Assembly (NCBI RefSeq): GCF_014836335.1 | Contig: NZ_JACSRA010000021.1 | Span: 16,615 to 80,614, forward strand | DNA: 64,000 bases | Direction of reading: 5' to 3' | Source of the DNA: Clostridium cibarium | Lineage (GTDB): Bacteria > Bacillota > Clostridia > Clostridiales > Clostridiaceae | Part shown: piece after piece, positions 27,615 to 37,628 of the stretch | Numbering within the stretch: the first letter of the stretch is position 1 | Layout: every line of letters starts with the position of its first letter | Position numbers and translations under genes: made by a program | Notes under the pieces: generated by a model | Told to the model about the DNA's origin: nothing | The model's input: only the letters and a program-made list of their open reading frames with translations | Databases searched by the model: none

Positions 27615-29810
27615 CTAATGTCTATCAACTTCTGCCATAGCACAAACAAATGGTGAGTTCCAATATATGTCTACCTCATTAGTAGAATAACTTTCTTGAT
27701 TATCAATATAACATTTAGCTGGAGGTAGTCCTTCTAAACTAGCTAATGCTACTGAATCTTCTAAAGCACTATCTGGTCCACCTGCAATCATACCTGGCAA
27801 TGCCTTTTCTTGTGCTATAGATGGTCTATGATGTGGATGCTTCATAGAATCTGTACCATACCCTGAAACAAAAGACTTACCTAATGAATTTTTACCAAAG
27901 CAATAGTTAATATGTTCTTTTGCATAATCTAAATACTCTTCATTAGGTATAATCTTATAAGCCTTTGCAAGGAATATAGCATTATTATTCACATTCATAT
28001 TGCTACCCCAACAATATCCTGTTGTTCCACTTGGAATGTTGTATCCATCATTTTTATCTAAAAGCACAATACGCTCAGCCTCTTTTATAATGTAATTTTT
28101 AATATTTCTAGCTACATTTTGATCAGCACCTTTAGCTGATATATATGCCATATTACCGAAGTCACCAACATTTTGCCAGCCCAATCCTGAACTAATCTTT
28201 TGATTTTCTAATGCTTTAAATGCAGCATCATATTTACTGTCACCTGTTGCTTTGAAAAGCTGAGCTGCTGCCCAATATCTTTCATCACTATCATCTTTGT
28301 CCTCGTATGCTCCAGTAACAATACCTGTTGGATTTGAAACAGGAGTATTTGGTTTATCTTTTAAATATGTCCAAGCTTTTTCTCCTGCTGCTAAACATTT
28401 TTTAGCTAGAGATGGGTCTATATCCTTAAAGTTTTCATATCCCATTGCCATAACTGCTGCGAAATCTCCTGTTGCTGTTGTTGATATAGGACATACAATA
28501 AGTTCATCTTTTTCATCCTGTGGCATTACATGACCTGGGAACCCCGCACATGTTACTTTATGATAAACACCACCACTTGTTTGATCCTGCATTTTTAATA
28601 GCCACTGTAATTGATATTTTATTTCATCTAAAACATCTGGAATTCCATTTCCGCTTTCTGGAATATTAAAATCATCTCCAAAAGCAGCTTTATTATCATT
28701 GTAAGCTGTTAAAAGATCTGCTGCTGCTACTGAAGTAGCAACTACATAACGTCCATAATCACCTGCATCATGCCATCCACCAGATACATCTATTTTTTGA
28801 TTTGTTCCATATATTCTGGCTAAATCTGTGTGGCAAGCTGGATGTGCCCATTTACCACCTAATTTTTCTGGTATCTCTTGTCCACATCTTTGCATATAGA
28901 AAAATCTTACTGCATCTTTAAATACATTCTTATAAACATCTTGTCCTATAGTAAACTTATAAGAACTACCTAGTCCATCAGTCTCAATAGTATAAGTACC
29001 TGGTGTTTTTACAGATGAAAAATCTCCAAATCTGTCTGTCTCACCTGCTGCCTTATTATTCATTGAACCATTAATATCTCCCTCATAAACTACCTCTTTT
29101 GTGCTAGTTGAAACAACTCTAAATTTACGATCTGCACTAGCTGCTCTAAAAACAACTTTTTTCTTCTCTTCTGGCTTATACCCTACTTGATTTAAGACAA
29201 TTTTTTGTTCTACTTTTGGAGCATCGTCTTCATCGTAAACTACTCCAGTATCATCAAGAAGAACTAATTTAACATTATCAATTTTAATAGAATGTTTTGG
29301 AAGATTCCCTCCACCTATATTTCCAAGATTAAATGCAAGTCTTGGAGACTTATCATTGTCCTCTGTCATAGTAAAATCTTGTGATACCTTTTGGACTTTA
29401 CCAGTTGTATTAATTTTCCCATAAGTATAAGAACGATAATCCCCTCTATTACGTTGAATTGTATATTCTACTTTTCTATCAGTTGTTGAACTTATGTCAA
29501 ATTCCAAATGATATTTTCCGTTTTTATACATTTTAAAGCCATCATAATAAACTTGCATACCATATGATACATTTCCGCAGTTCTCTACCTCTGCGTTAAG
29601 AGCACCATCTTTTTGCGAAACTTTACCACTACCTCCATCTGTTGTGAAATTCCCCCACCCCTTAAGGCTTGTATCAAAAGTTCCATTTTGAATTAAATTA
29701 ACATTAACCTGAGCAGCCTTTGCTACTGTTTGAAAACTACTATTACCAACAAGCATACTTATAGATAATGCTATACCCGCTAATAATGACATTATCTTTT
29801 TTGTTTTCAT
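27615..29810 (-). CDS. Secreted GH9 glycosidase with CBM4/9 and Ig-like domains
   Basis: A 731-residue exported enzyme. Signal peptide about 1-33; CBM4/9-type beta-sandwich about 35-190 (NLIQNGTFDTSLKGW is the hallmark); a CelD_N Ig-like domain about 205-290 (IVLNQVGYKPEEKKK); then a GH9 (alpha/alpha)6 barrel with GGWHDAGDYGRY (catalytic Asps about 349-352), HPHHRPS and NEVDIYWN (acid Glu about 713). This order belongs to endoglucanase/cellobiohydrolase-type GH9; in a xylan locus it may attack xyloglucan or mixed glucans. It ends at the GH9 domain with no dockerin. An intercistronic hairpin lies just upstream. Confidence 0.93.
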   Translation of the reverse strand: MKTKKIMSLLAGIALSISMLVGNSSFQTVAKAAQVNVNLIQNGTFDTSLKGWGNFTTDGGSGKVSQKDGALNAEVENCGNVSYGMQVYYDGFKMYKNGKYHLEFDISSTTDRKVEYTIQRNRGDYRSYTYGKINTTGKVQKVSQDFTMTEDNDKSPRLAFNLGNIGGGNLPKHSIKIDNVKLVLLDDTGVVYDEDDAPKVEQKIVLNQVGYKPEEKKKVVFRAASADRKFRVVSTSTKEVVYEGDINGSMNNKAAGETDRFGDFSSVKTPGTYTIETDGLGSSYKFTIGQDVYKNVFKDAVRFFYMQRCGQEIPEKLGGKWAHPACHTDLARIYGTNQKIDVSGGWHDAGDYGRYVVATSVAAADLLTAYNDNKAAFGDDFNIPESGNGIPDVLDEIKYQLQWLLKMQDQTSGGVYHKVTCAGFPGHVMPQDEKDELIVCPISTTATGDFAAVMAMGYENFKDIDPSLAKKCLAAGEKAWTYLKDKPNTPVSNPTGIVTGAYEDKDDSDERYWAAAQLFKATGDSKYDAAFKALENQKISSGLGWQNVGDFGNMAYISAKGADQNVARNIKNYIIKEAERIVLLDKNDGYNIPSGTTGYCWGSNMNVNNNAIFLAKAYKIIPNEEYLDYAKEHINYCFGKNSLGKSFVSGYGTDSMKHPHHRPSIAQEKALPGMIAGGPDSALEDSVALASLEGLPPAKCYIDNQESYSTNEVDIYWNSPFVCAMAEVDRH

Positions 29811-29835
29811 TATTTACTCCCCCTATTTTTTATAC

Positions 29836-29873
29836 ATTCTGTTAGGCTTTTTTTCATAAAAACCTAACAGAAT
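29836..29873 (-). terminator. Intercistronic hairpin between GH62 and GH9 genes
   Basis: Perfect stem ATTCTGTTAGG / CCTAACAGAAT around a 16-nt A/T loop, midway between the GH62 stop and the GH9 start. It could terminate, attenuate or stabilise processed mRNA. The minus-strand flank is only modestly T-rich. Confidence 0.55.
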
Positions 29874-29922
29874 CATTTTATTCAGAATACAAAATCATAT
29901 ATGAAATTATAAATAATTTTGA

Positions 29923-30918
29923 TTATTTATAATTTTTTATAATCCCAAGATCCCATTTAATTTTTTCATAAGGAACATAAGCATTGTCTGTAGAACCTTG
30001 AATTAAGAAATCAACTCTATTAATATCATTAATTTCTAGTTTTTGATTTATGCCTGAACGAAGTAGTTCACCATGAGAAACACGATTTGTCCATCTATCT
30101 GCAGTGTAAGATAAATTATGGGATGATGCCCACTTTTCACTAACCTTTGTCCATGGACCATTTAAACTATTTGCTTGATGTAGTTCGTAATATCTATTAT
30201 CCTTCATATCTTCAACTATCATATAATACTTGTTATCAGATTTAGATTTATAAACACAAGCCCCTTCAAAAGTATCTCTTACTGCAACTGTAGCTGGTCC
30301 CCAACCATTTGGAAAGTTTGCAAGAGATGTCTTACGACAGTAAATATTATGTGAACCATCTGATGGTGTATTGAAAAGATATGCATATTGATCATCACAA
30401 ATAACCCAATAATCCCAGCCCATGTTTCCACTAGCTCCTAGAGACTTTGGTCCACTCCATGAATTTGGATCATCTATATTTGTAGTTGTTGCATAACAAG
30501 CTCCTAAACTACCTTGGTAAATAAGATACCACATATGTTTAGACTCCATATAAAATACTTGTGGTGCTCCATAGCTTCCGTTACGTCCCCATGATCCATT
30601 TAAGTCTAACTTTTTATGCTGAGCAGTTCTTAAACCATTAATCGTTGATGCTGAAGCAGTTCCCATCTGGAATGTACCATTTTGAGCATAACCAGTATAA
30701 AATAAATGATATTTACCATTAGCATAAACAATAGATGGATCCTTAACAGAAATATCATCCCACGCATTTGTTGGCCCATTATAAAAACATCTTGACCCTA
30801 CATACCAAGTAGGATTTGGATTTGCTGCTGCATTGGCAGTTATACCCTCCCCTACAGTCATTGCTCCTAAAAACATTGCTAATCCAATTCCAAACATACC
30901 TATTTTTCTTTTTATCAT
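29923..30918 (-). CDS. Secreted GH62 alpha-L-arabinofuranosidase
   Basis: A 331-residue exported enzyme that removes arabinofuranose side chains from arabinoxylan. Signal peptide about 1-31, then a single GH62 five-bladed propeller: WDDISVKDPSIV (base Asp about 60), MGWDYWVICDD, DTFEGACVYKS (acid Glu about 218) and the family hallmark DRWTNRVSHGELLRSG near the C-terminus. There is no CBM. GGGGAG precedes the ATG. It lies between GH10 and GH9 genes on the same strand, so backbone cutting and debranching are encoded together. Confidence 0.92.
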   Translation of the reverse strand: MIKRKIGMFGIGLAMFLGAMTVGEGITANAAANPNPTWYVGSRCFYNGPTNAWDDISVKDPSIVYANGKYHLFYTGYAQNGTFQMGTASASTINGLRTAQHKKLDLNGSWGRNGSYGAPQVFYMESKHMWYLIYQGSLGACYATTTNIDDPNSWSGPKSLGASGNMGWDYWVICDDQYAYLFNTPSDGSHNIYCRKTSLANFPNGWGPATVAVRDTFEGACVYKSKSDNKYYMIVEDMKDNRYYELHQANSLNGPWTKVSEKWASSHNLSYTADRWTNRVSHGELLRSGINQKLEINDINRVDFLIQGSTDNAYVPYEKIKWDLGIIKNYK

Positions 30919-30957
30919 TTTATTTCTCCCCTTTACTAAATCTTTAGATTATATTAA

Positions 30958-31914
30958 TTAATGACTTGCTAAATATGATCTTAACCATTGAAGAGCTGGA
31001 CGTTCTCTACCATTTGAATTAACCAAATGAGTATTAGCTTTCCATGTTTGCCCTTGAATATATCCCCATAGTGTTACACCTTTAACATTAGGGTTTTCCC
31101 ATAATACAGGGAATTTTTCTTTATATCTTGCTAATTGTGTAGCATCATCACCAGTTATATCAAGTTCTGATACATATATTGGTAATCCTGTTGCTGATAA
31201 TTTATTTAAAACTGTTCTCATTGTACCTACAGAAACTGTATCCATATTAAATTGATGACATTGAATACCTATTCCATCTATAAGGCCTCTGTTCTTAAGT
31301 ATATTTATAATCTTTACATACCTATCTGCTTCACTAGGGTTACCTATTATACCATATTCGTTAATTAGTAATTTTGAATTTGGGAAAGCTTTTCTAGCTT
31401 GCTGGAATGACCAAACAACCCAATCCCATCCTGTAGAACCATCTCCACCTATTGCATTCTTAAAATCTATTGGAGTATGCAAAGGTTCATTTACAACATC
31501 AACAAAATCTGAACCTGAGTATCTTCTACCTGCAGCTTGAATCCATTCTGTTATCTCTGCTCTTTGATCTGCTTGTGAAATCCTTGTTATCCATTTTGGT
31601 GCTTGAGATCCCCAAACTAATGTATGAAATTTGAATTTAAAGCCTTTGCTCTTTGCATAATTATAATCAGTATCTGCACCTCCCCAATTCATTCTATCTC
31701 TGCTTGACTCAACAGCTTCCCATTTAGTAGCATTTTCTGGTGTTACTTGGTTCCAATAGTTAGAAAAATTAGATGGAACACCATTTCCAATTATATTACC
31801 TATAAATTTGTTTCTAGACATTGCTGCACTAGCATTTATAGGAGCAGCCACTGAAAATAAAAGGCCTAATGTAACTACCCCCATACAGATTTTAATAACT
31901 TTTGATTTTAACAT
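30958..31914 (-). CDS. Secreted GH10 endo-xylanase (single-domain)
   Basis: A 318-residue exported endo-beta-1,4-xylanase. Signal peptide ends near NASA. GH10 motifs are complete: NQVTPENATKWEAVE, HTLVWGSQAPKW, acid/base Glu in DVVNEPLH (about 142), IQCHQF, nucleophile Glu in YVSELDIT (about 249) and TLWGY. The catalytic module is compact (about 285 residues). The ATG at 31914 has AAGGAG 8 nt upstream; the frame is open from a GTG three codons earlier. It differs in sequence and architecture from the GH10-CBM13 enzyme at the head of the locus, so the two are not recent duplicates. Confidence 0.92.
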   Translation of the reverse strand: MLKSKVIKICMGVVTLGLLFSVAAPINASAAMSRNKFIGNIIGNGVPSNFSNYWNQVTPENATKWEAVESSRDRMNWGGADTDYNYAKSKGFKFKFHTLVWGSQAPKWITRISQADQRAEITEWIQAAGRRYSGSDFVDVVNEPLHTPIDFKNAIGGDGSTGWDWVVWSFQQARKAFPNSKLLINEYGIIGNPSEADRYVKIINILKNRGLIDGIGIQCHQFNMDTVSVGTMRTVLNKLSATGLPIYVSELDITGDDATQLARYKEKFPVLWENPNVKGVTLWGYIQGQTWKANTHLVNSNGRERPALQWLRSYLASH

Positions 31915-31977
31915 TACCATCACTCCTTAATTTTTATATATTTAATAAGATATAAACCACTCTATTTTTTAATTTTA

Positions 31978-33684
31978 TTAATTGGTTTTGCTAGTGTTTT
32001 CTTTAAAATTAAACAATGCATTTTCCATATTGTTAACTGCAAGGTTATTTTTAATATTTCCTCCACCTGTACCAGTTGCAGTTGAACTAAACTTGAAATA
32101 ATCAAAGTCAGCATAACCACTAGTATCATAACCCGTTGTATAATTAAATAGAGCAAACCTATATCCTACAAACCATAATTTATAGAAAAAGTCCATTTTA
32201 AGAGGACTACCTAATTGTGTCCAACTATTACCATTGTAGCTATAATAAAACTTAGCTATTTGAGTATTACAATCAGCGTCTACCTTTAGATACACCATAT
32301 TATTAGTAAGATTAATAGAAGTTTCTGAGCCTGTAACATTGTATTGAACAAGCTTTTTAGTTCCATTATCATTTCTTACTCCTATATATCCATACTTACT
32401 ATGGAAAGCGGATAATCCAGCAATCTGTCCTGATTTAATATTAGTTGCATCCATCTTAACCCATCCTGAAGATGTTGGTCCTTGTATTCTTTGTGTCAAA
32501 GTATTTCTTGCTTGAAGAAGATCAGTAGTTTTACTAGTCTTAAGCCTTAACCATCCAGGACGTTCAGAGCTAGTCCACTTTGAATTGTCAGGATTATGGT
32601 TCCATTGCCATTGAGAAAGTACATAACCTTGTGCATTAAAATCATCATTTGTATCAGGTGATTTTATTCCATTTCCTGCTACTGGTTTTTTATAAGTTGC
32701 TGGTACTTTGCCGTTTCCATTTACACCTATCATAGGCCAATTATTTACCCATGTAACAGGAGCAAGCTTTGGAATACGTCCAACTGCACCTTTATCCTCA
32801 AAAAGGATTGCCCAATTATAGCTACCATCCTCAACTATACAAACTTGGTGATTTCCACCATCATCTAAAATTACTTTTTGTTCATAAGGCCCTGTTAAAC
32901 TCTTAGATCTCCATGCTTTCTCTATACGTTGGTAAGGTCCATTCTCTTTTACAGGGGTTGAAAGTATATAGTAATATCCGTTTTTCTTAAAAATTCTATT
33001 ACCATCATGACTACTACCACCATCAAAAATCTTCTTATTTATCCCTCCAGCCTTGACAGATTTGCAATCCGAATTTAACTCTGTTACATTACATCCACCA
33101 TTTATAAGATATACTCTTCCATCAGTATCAAAGAAAAGATCTGCATCATGTGCATATCCTAAACCTTTAATTTCAGTAAAATCCCATCCTCCAAAGCTCA
33201 TTGGAGCACTCTTTGTACATACAAATGTCTTACCTAGGTCAAGGGAAGAAAATGTAGCATAAAACTTACCATCATGATACTTTAAACTTGGTGCCCAGCT
33301 TCCATGACTATATACATTTTTCCCACCTACTAAGTTATATGCATCTGCATGTGCCTTATCAATACCACTCATTCCTACATCAATACGATCATATGCATAT
33401 GAACAAGTCTCCCAGTTTACAAGGTCTTCTGATTTTAAAACAGGAAGACCTGGTACATAGTTTATACTAGAACATAACATATAATAAGTTGTCCCTACTT
33501 TGATAACACTATTATCAGGATAATCTGCATACATGACAGGGTTTTGATATGTTCCATTTCCCAGATCAGAAGTATATGCCTTAGCTTTAAAAGTAGGTAA
33601 TGTCAACAAAGTGCATATTATTATTGACATAAACATTACTTTATTAAAGGAAACTTTTCTTTTGTATAGTCTACTTTTTACCAT
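31978..33684 (-). CDS. Secreted GH43 glycosidase with C-terminal beta-sandwich domain
   Basis: A 568-residue exported enzyme (xylosidase/arabinofuranosidase class). Signal peptide about 1-36; GH43 five-bladed propeller about 45-335 with QNPVMYADYPDNSVI (base Asp about 57) and HDADLFFDTDGRVYL (pKa-modulating Asp); a GH43_C2-type concanavalin-like domain about 345-535 (DDFNAQGYVLSQWQWNHNPD, GYADFDYFKF). AAGGAGG precedes the ATG. The protein ends with a Gly-rich linker and a 26-residue tail that looks like no domain, as if a C-terminal CBM had been lost. Confidence 0.9.
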   Translation of the reverse strand: MVKSRLYKRKVSFNKVMFMSIIICTLLTLPTFKAKAYTSDLGNGTYQNPVMYADYPDNSVIKVGTTYYMLCSSINYVPGLPVLKSEDLVNWETCSYAYDRIDVGMSGIDKAHADAYNLVGGKNVYSHGSWAPSLKYHDGKFYATFSSLDLGKTFVCTKSAPMSFGGWDFTEIKGLGYAHDADLFFDTDGRVYLINGGCNVTELNSDCKSVKAGGINKKIFDGGSSHDGNRIFKKNGYYYILSTPVKENGPYQRIEKAWRSKSLTGPYEQKVILDDGGNHQVCIVEDGSYNWAILFEDKGAVGRIPKLAPVTWVNNWPMIGVNGNGKVPATYKKPVAGNGIKSPDTNDDFNAQGYVLSQWQWNHNPDNSKWTSSERPGWLRLKTSKTTDLLQARNTLTQRIQGPTSSGWVKMDATNIKSGQIAGLSAFHSKYGYIGVRNDNGTKKLVQYNVTGSETSINLTNNMVYLKVDADCNTQIAKFYYSYNGNSWTQLGSPLKMDFFYKLWFVGYRFALFNYTTGYDTSGYADFDYFKFSSTATGTGGGNIKNNLAVNNMENALFNFKENTSKTN

Positions 33685-33714
33685 ACTAAAACCTCCTTAG
33701 AATTTTCCAACCAA

Positions 33715-34485
33715 TTAATATCCAGTTTTTATCTTCCTTATAAATGTTGTAATATTATCGGTATTCACAATACCTATTCTTGGCATATTCATCAAATCAC
33801 TAGAATCTGTAGCAAGTCCTCCACCTACTTTAAAGGCCATTTTTACCTTTAAATTTTTTAGAACATTAACAAAATTAGGACTTGACTCACCAAATGGATA
33901 TGCAAAGTAACCTACTGGTTTGTTTGTCATACTTTGAAGTTTATTAGTTGCACCAGCTACTCTTCTTGTTAATTCTGTAGTACCTAAATTTGCAATATGT
34001 CCATGTGTTGTAGAGTGATTTTCAAGTTCTACTTTGTTTTTAGCAACTGTTTTTAATTGTTCTTCAGTCATTATTCTAATCATATCTGATGGACTTCCCC
34101 AAGATGTGCCAATCTGATCTGTAACAACAAATTCTGTAGAGTTGAACCCATATTGTTTTAATATAGGATACGCATTATAATAGAAATCTGATGTTGCTCC
34201 ATCAAATGTCAAGAGAATTGGTTTTGCTGGCATAGGAGCTTTTTTAGTTATAATATTGTAAAATTGATCATTGGTAAGTGTAGTATATCCATTGCTTTTT
34301 AAATAGTTCATTTCCTGTTTAAATTCATTTAGGCTTATTTGCCATGTATCATTTTTATTAGCATTTACCTCGATTCTATGATACATAAGTACTGGAATTT
34401 TTACTGGTGTTGCAGCATTTGCTTGTAATCCAAACGATAATATGAGAACTAAACTACTCATAATTGAAATAATAAACTTTTTCAT
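33715..34485 (-). CDS. Secreted polysaccharide deacetylase-like protein with altered active site
   Basis: A 256-residue exported protein of the CE4/NodB fold. Signal peptide about 1-24; motif 1 is TFDG (93-96) where the family and the paralogue at 39021 have TFDD, so a metal-ligand Asp is replaced by Gly; motif 2 HSTTH is intact; FAYPFGESS corresponds to motif 3. Intact homologues deacetylate xylan or peptidoglycan. With one ligand missing, this copy may be inactive, weakly active or a binding protein. About 55% similar to the 39021 paralogue by eye. It sits mid-locus between CE1 and GH43 genes. Confidence 0.88.
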   Translation of the reverse strand: MKKFIISIMSSLVLILSFGLQANAATPVKIPVLMYHRIEVNANKNDTWQISLNEFKQEMNYLKSNGYTTLTNDQFYNIITKKAPMPAKPILLTFDGATSDFYYNAYPILKQYGFNSTEFVVTDQIGTSWGSPSDMIRIMTEEQLKTVAKNKVELENHSTTHGHIANLGTTELTRRVAGATNKLQSMTNKPVGYFAYPFGESSPNFVNVLKNLKVKMAFKVGGGLATDSSDLMNMPRIGIVNTDNITTFIRKIKTGY

Positions 34486-34542
34486 TAATATCCTCCCCTA
34501 ACATAAGATAAATTCTTTTATTTAAATAAATAATTACCTATT

Positions 34543-35901
<1,359 letters not shown>

Positions 35902-36029
35902 TTACTATTTTTTATTTTGTATTCTAAACTGTAACATGAGTTTGAATTAACATCTTAACCAAACTCCATATAATCACTAATATTTAATTTTTTTCCATGC
36001 AGAGGCAGTTTGTGCCCCTATTAAATCAT

Positions 36030-36122
36030 TAAATTTAAATTGTTCTACAAACGCTGAACGCGTGAAACCACGCCTTCAGCTGCATGTATCATGTAATACA
36101 TTACATTTTGTTTGCAGAACCA
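36030..36122 (-). pseudogene. Relic fragment of a second GH43 gene
   Basis: Minus-strand DNA here matches two separate parts of the neighbouring GH43 gene. Block 1 (36122-36073) reads FCKQNVMYYMIHAAEG against FYKRNGMYYMVYAAGG, encoded at about 36834-36785. Block 2 (36071-36030), shifted one frame, reads GFTRSAFVEQFKFN against GFTRSVCVEEFKYN at about 36613-36570. About 170 bp between the blocks are deleted. The last six codons and stop of the intact GH43-CBM6 gene are made of this relic DNA read in another frame. Confidence 0.75.
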
Positions 36123-37477
36123 TTACTATTAAATTGCCACCAGTTAACATTTAATAAATATCCATTTCCGCCAGTAAATTTTAGATATAAGTCATGTACT
36201 CCTTTTGCACCATTTACATTACAAGATTTAGTAACCCAAGATTGCCAACCGCCAGTACCTTGAACACTACATGTTCCAACTAAAGTACCTGTTACACTGT
36301 CAAGGCGAAGTTCAATATTACCACCGCTGCTTGCTGAAGCTACTCTTGCATTAAAAGAAGTTGCACCTGACCCAAAATTGACACCTTTAACCTTTATCCA
36401 ATCACCATTTTCAACATAACTTACATCTTGTCCACCTTCACTACATTTTTCTATTTCAATACCTGATTCCATACAAATTGTTTCAGCCTCATTTTTTACA
36501 TATGGATTTAAATTACTGATAGCAGATACACCTGTTGTTGTCATATTTATTGTTGGGAATGTACCATCAGCATTATACTTAAATTCCTCTACGCATACTG
36601 AACGTGTGAAACCACTACCTCCAGGCAAAGCACCATTATGATAGAAAAAGTAGGACTTGCCTTTATAATCAATTACTCCTGGATGATTTGTAAAACTTCT
36701 GCCTTGAGTAGACATGATTTTCCCTCTATATTGCCATGGACCAGTAGGACTTGTACTTGTGGAATAACAAATATATTCAGGTATGCCTCCAGCTGCATAT
36801 ACCATGTAATACATTCCATTTCGTTTGTAGAACCATGGACCTTCTTCATACAAAGTTTGCCTTTGAGCATTTCCAGTACGTACTCCAAAACCTGCTGTAG
36901 TTAAAGGTACCTTTACAATGCTTCCTGAATAGGAAATCATATCTTGATTTAACTTAACATAGAACAGATTAGGATTTCCCCAATATAGATATGCTTGTCC
37001 ATTATCATCAATAAATACTGTTGGATCAATATCACCAGTACCAGTAGAAGCTAATGGATGTCCAAGAGCATCTTTAAAAGGTCCAGTAGGACTATCTGAA
37101 ACAGCAACACCTATTGCCATTCCTCCATTTTTTTGATTTACAGGTACATAGTAATAGAACTTACCATTTCTAGGAATACACTGTCCAGCCCATGCATCAC
37201 CTTTAGCCCAACTAAATGTAGAATAAGAAAGTGGTGATCCACAATCCACCCAGTTTACCATATCAGTTGTAGAATAGCATCTCCAATCTTTCATTGTATA
37301 GTTTGTTGAGCCATCCTCATCATGCCCTGTATAAACATAGCAAGTACCGTTATACACCATAGGAGCAGGATCAGCAGTATAAATAGTTTGTACTATTGGA
37401 TTCTCTGCATAACATGTTTCTGGAATCATTAGAGAAAAAGCAAATGAAATAGCTAACATATTGCGAATTTTCTTCAT
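36101..37477 (-). CDS. Secreted GH43 arabinofuranosidase/xylosidase with CBM6
   Basis: A 458-residue exported enzyme. Signal peptide about 1-24; GH43 propeller about 28-315 with base Asp in YTADPAPMVYNG (Asp 36), GDIDPTVFIDD and acid Glu in LYEEGPWFYKR; then a CBM6 beta-sandwich about 325-450 (NEAETICMESGIEIEKC ... DLYLKFTGGNGYLLNVNWWQF). It resembles the XynD/arabinoxylan arabinofuranohydrolase type. GTGAGGTGAG precedes the ATG. The C-terminal GSANKM tail is encoded by relic GH43 sequence, showing that the 3' end was made by recombination. Confidence 0.9.
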   Translation of the reverse strand: MKKIRNMLAISFAFSLMIPETCYAENPIVQTIYTADPAPMVYNGTCYVYTGHDEDGSTNYTMKDWRCYSTTDMVNWVDCGSPLSYSTFSWAKGDAWAGQCIPRNGKFYYYVPVNQKNGGMAIGVAVSDSPTGPFKDALGHPLASTGTGDIDPTVFIDDNGQAYLYWGNPNLFYVKLNQDMISYSGSIVKVPLTTAGFGVRTGNAQRQTLYEEGPWFYKRNGMYYMVYAAGGIPEYICYSTSTSPTGPWQYRGKIMSTQGRSFTNHPGVIDYKGKSYFFYHNGALPGGSGFTRSVCVEEFKYNADGTFPTINMTTTGVSAISNLNPYVKNEAETICMESGIEIEKCSEGGQDVSYVENGDWIKVKGVNFGSGATSFNARVASASSGGNIELRLDSVTGTLVGTCSVQGTGGWQSWVTKSCNVNGAKGVHDLYLKFTGGNGYLLNVNWWQFNSNGSANKM

Positions 37478-37628
37478 AGTATCTCACCTCACGTTCTGAT
37501 TGGTTATTTAGTATTTTGTTTAGAAAAATTTTTAACTCCATCCAATATCTAAGATGTCATTTTCACCTATGAAAATACATAGACATTATTAAATCCCTCA
37601 TATATCACCCACTAAAATAGGCATTGTA

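Noticed and set aside
31962..32156. 64-residue minus-strand ORF overlapping the GH43 3' end
   Set aside because: It is an out-of-frame shadow of the GH43 gene with no ribosome binding site and low-complexity hydrophobic composition.
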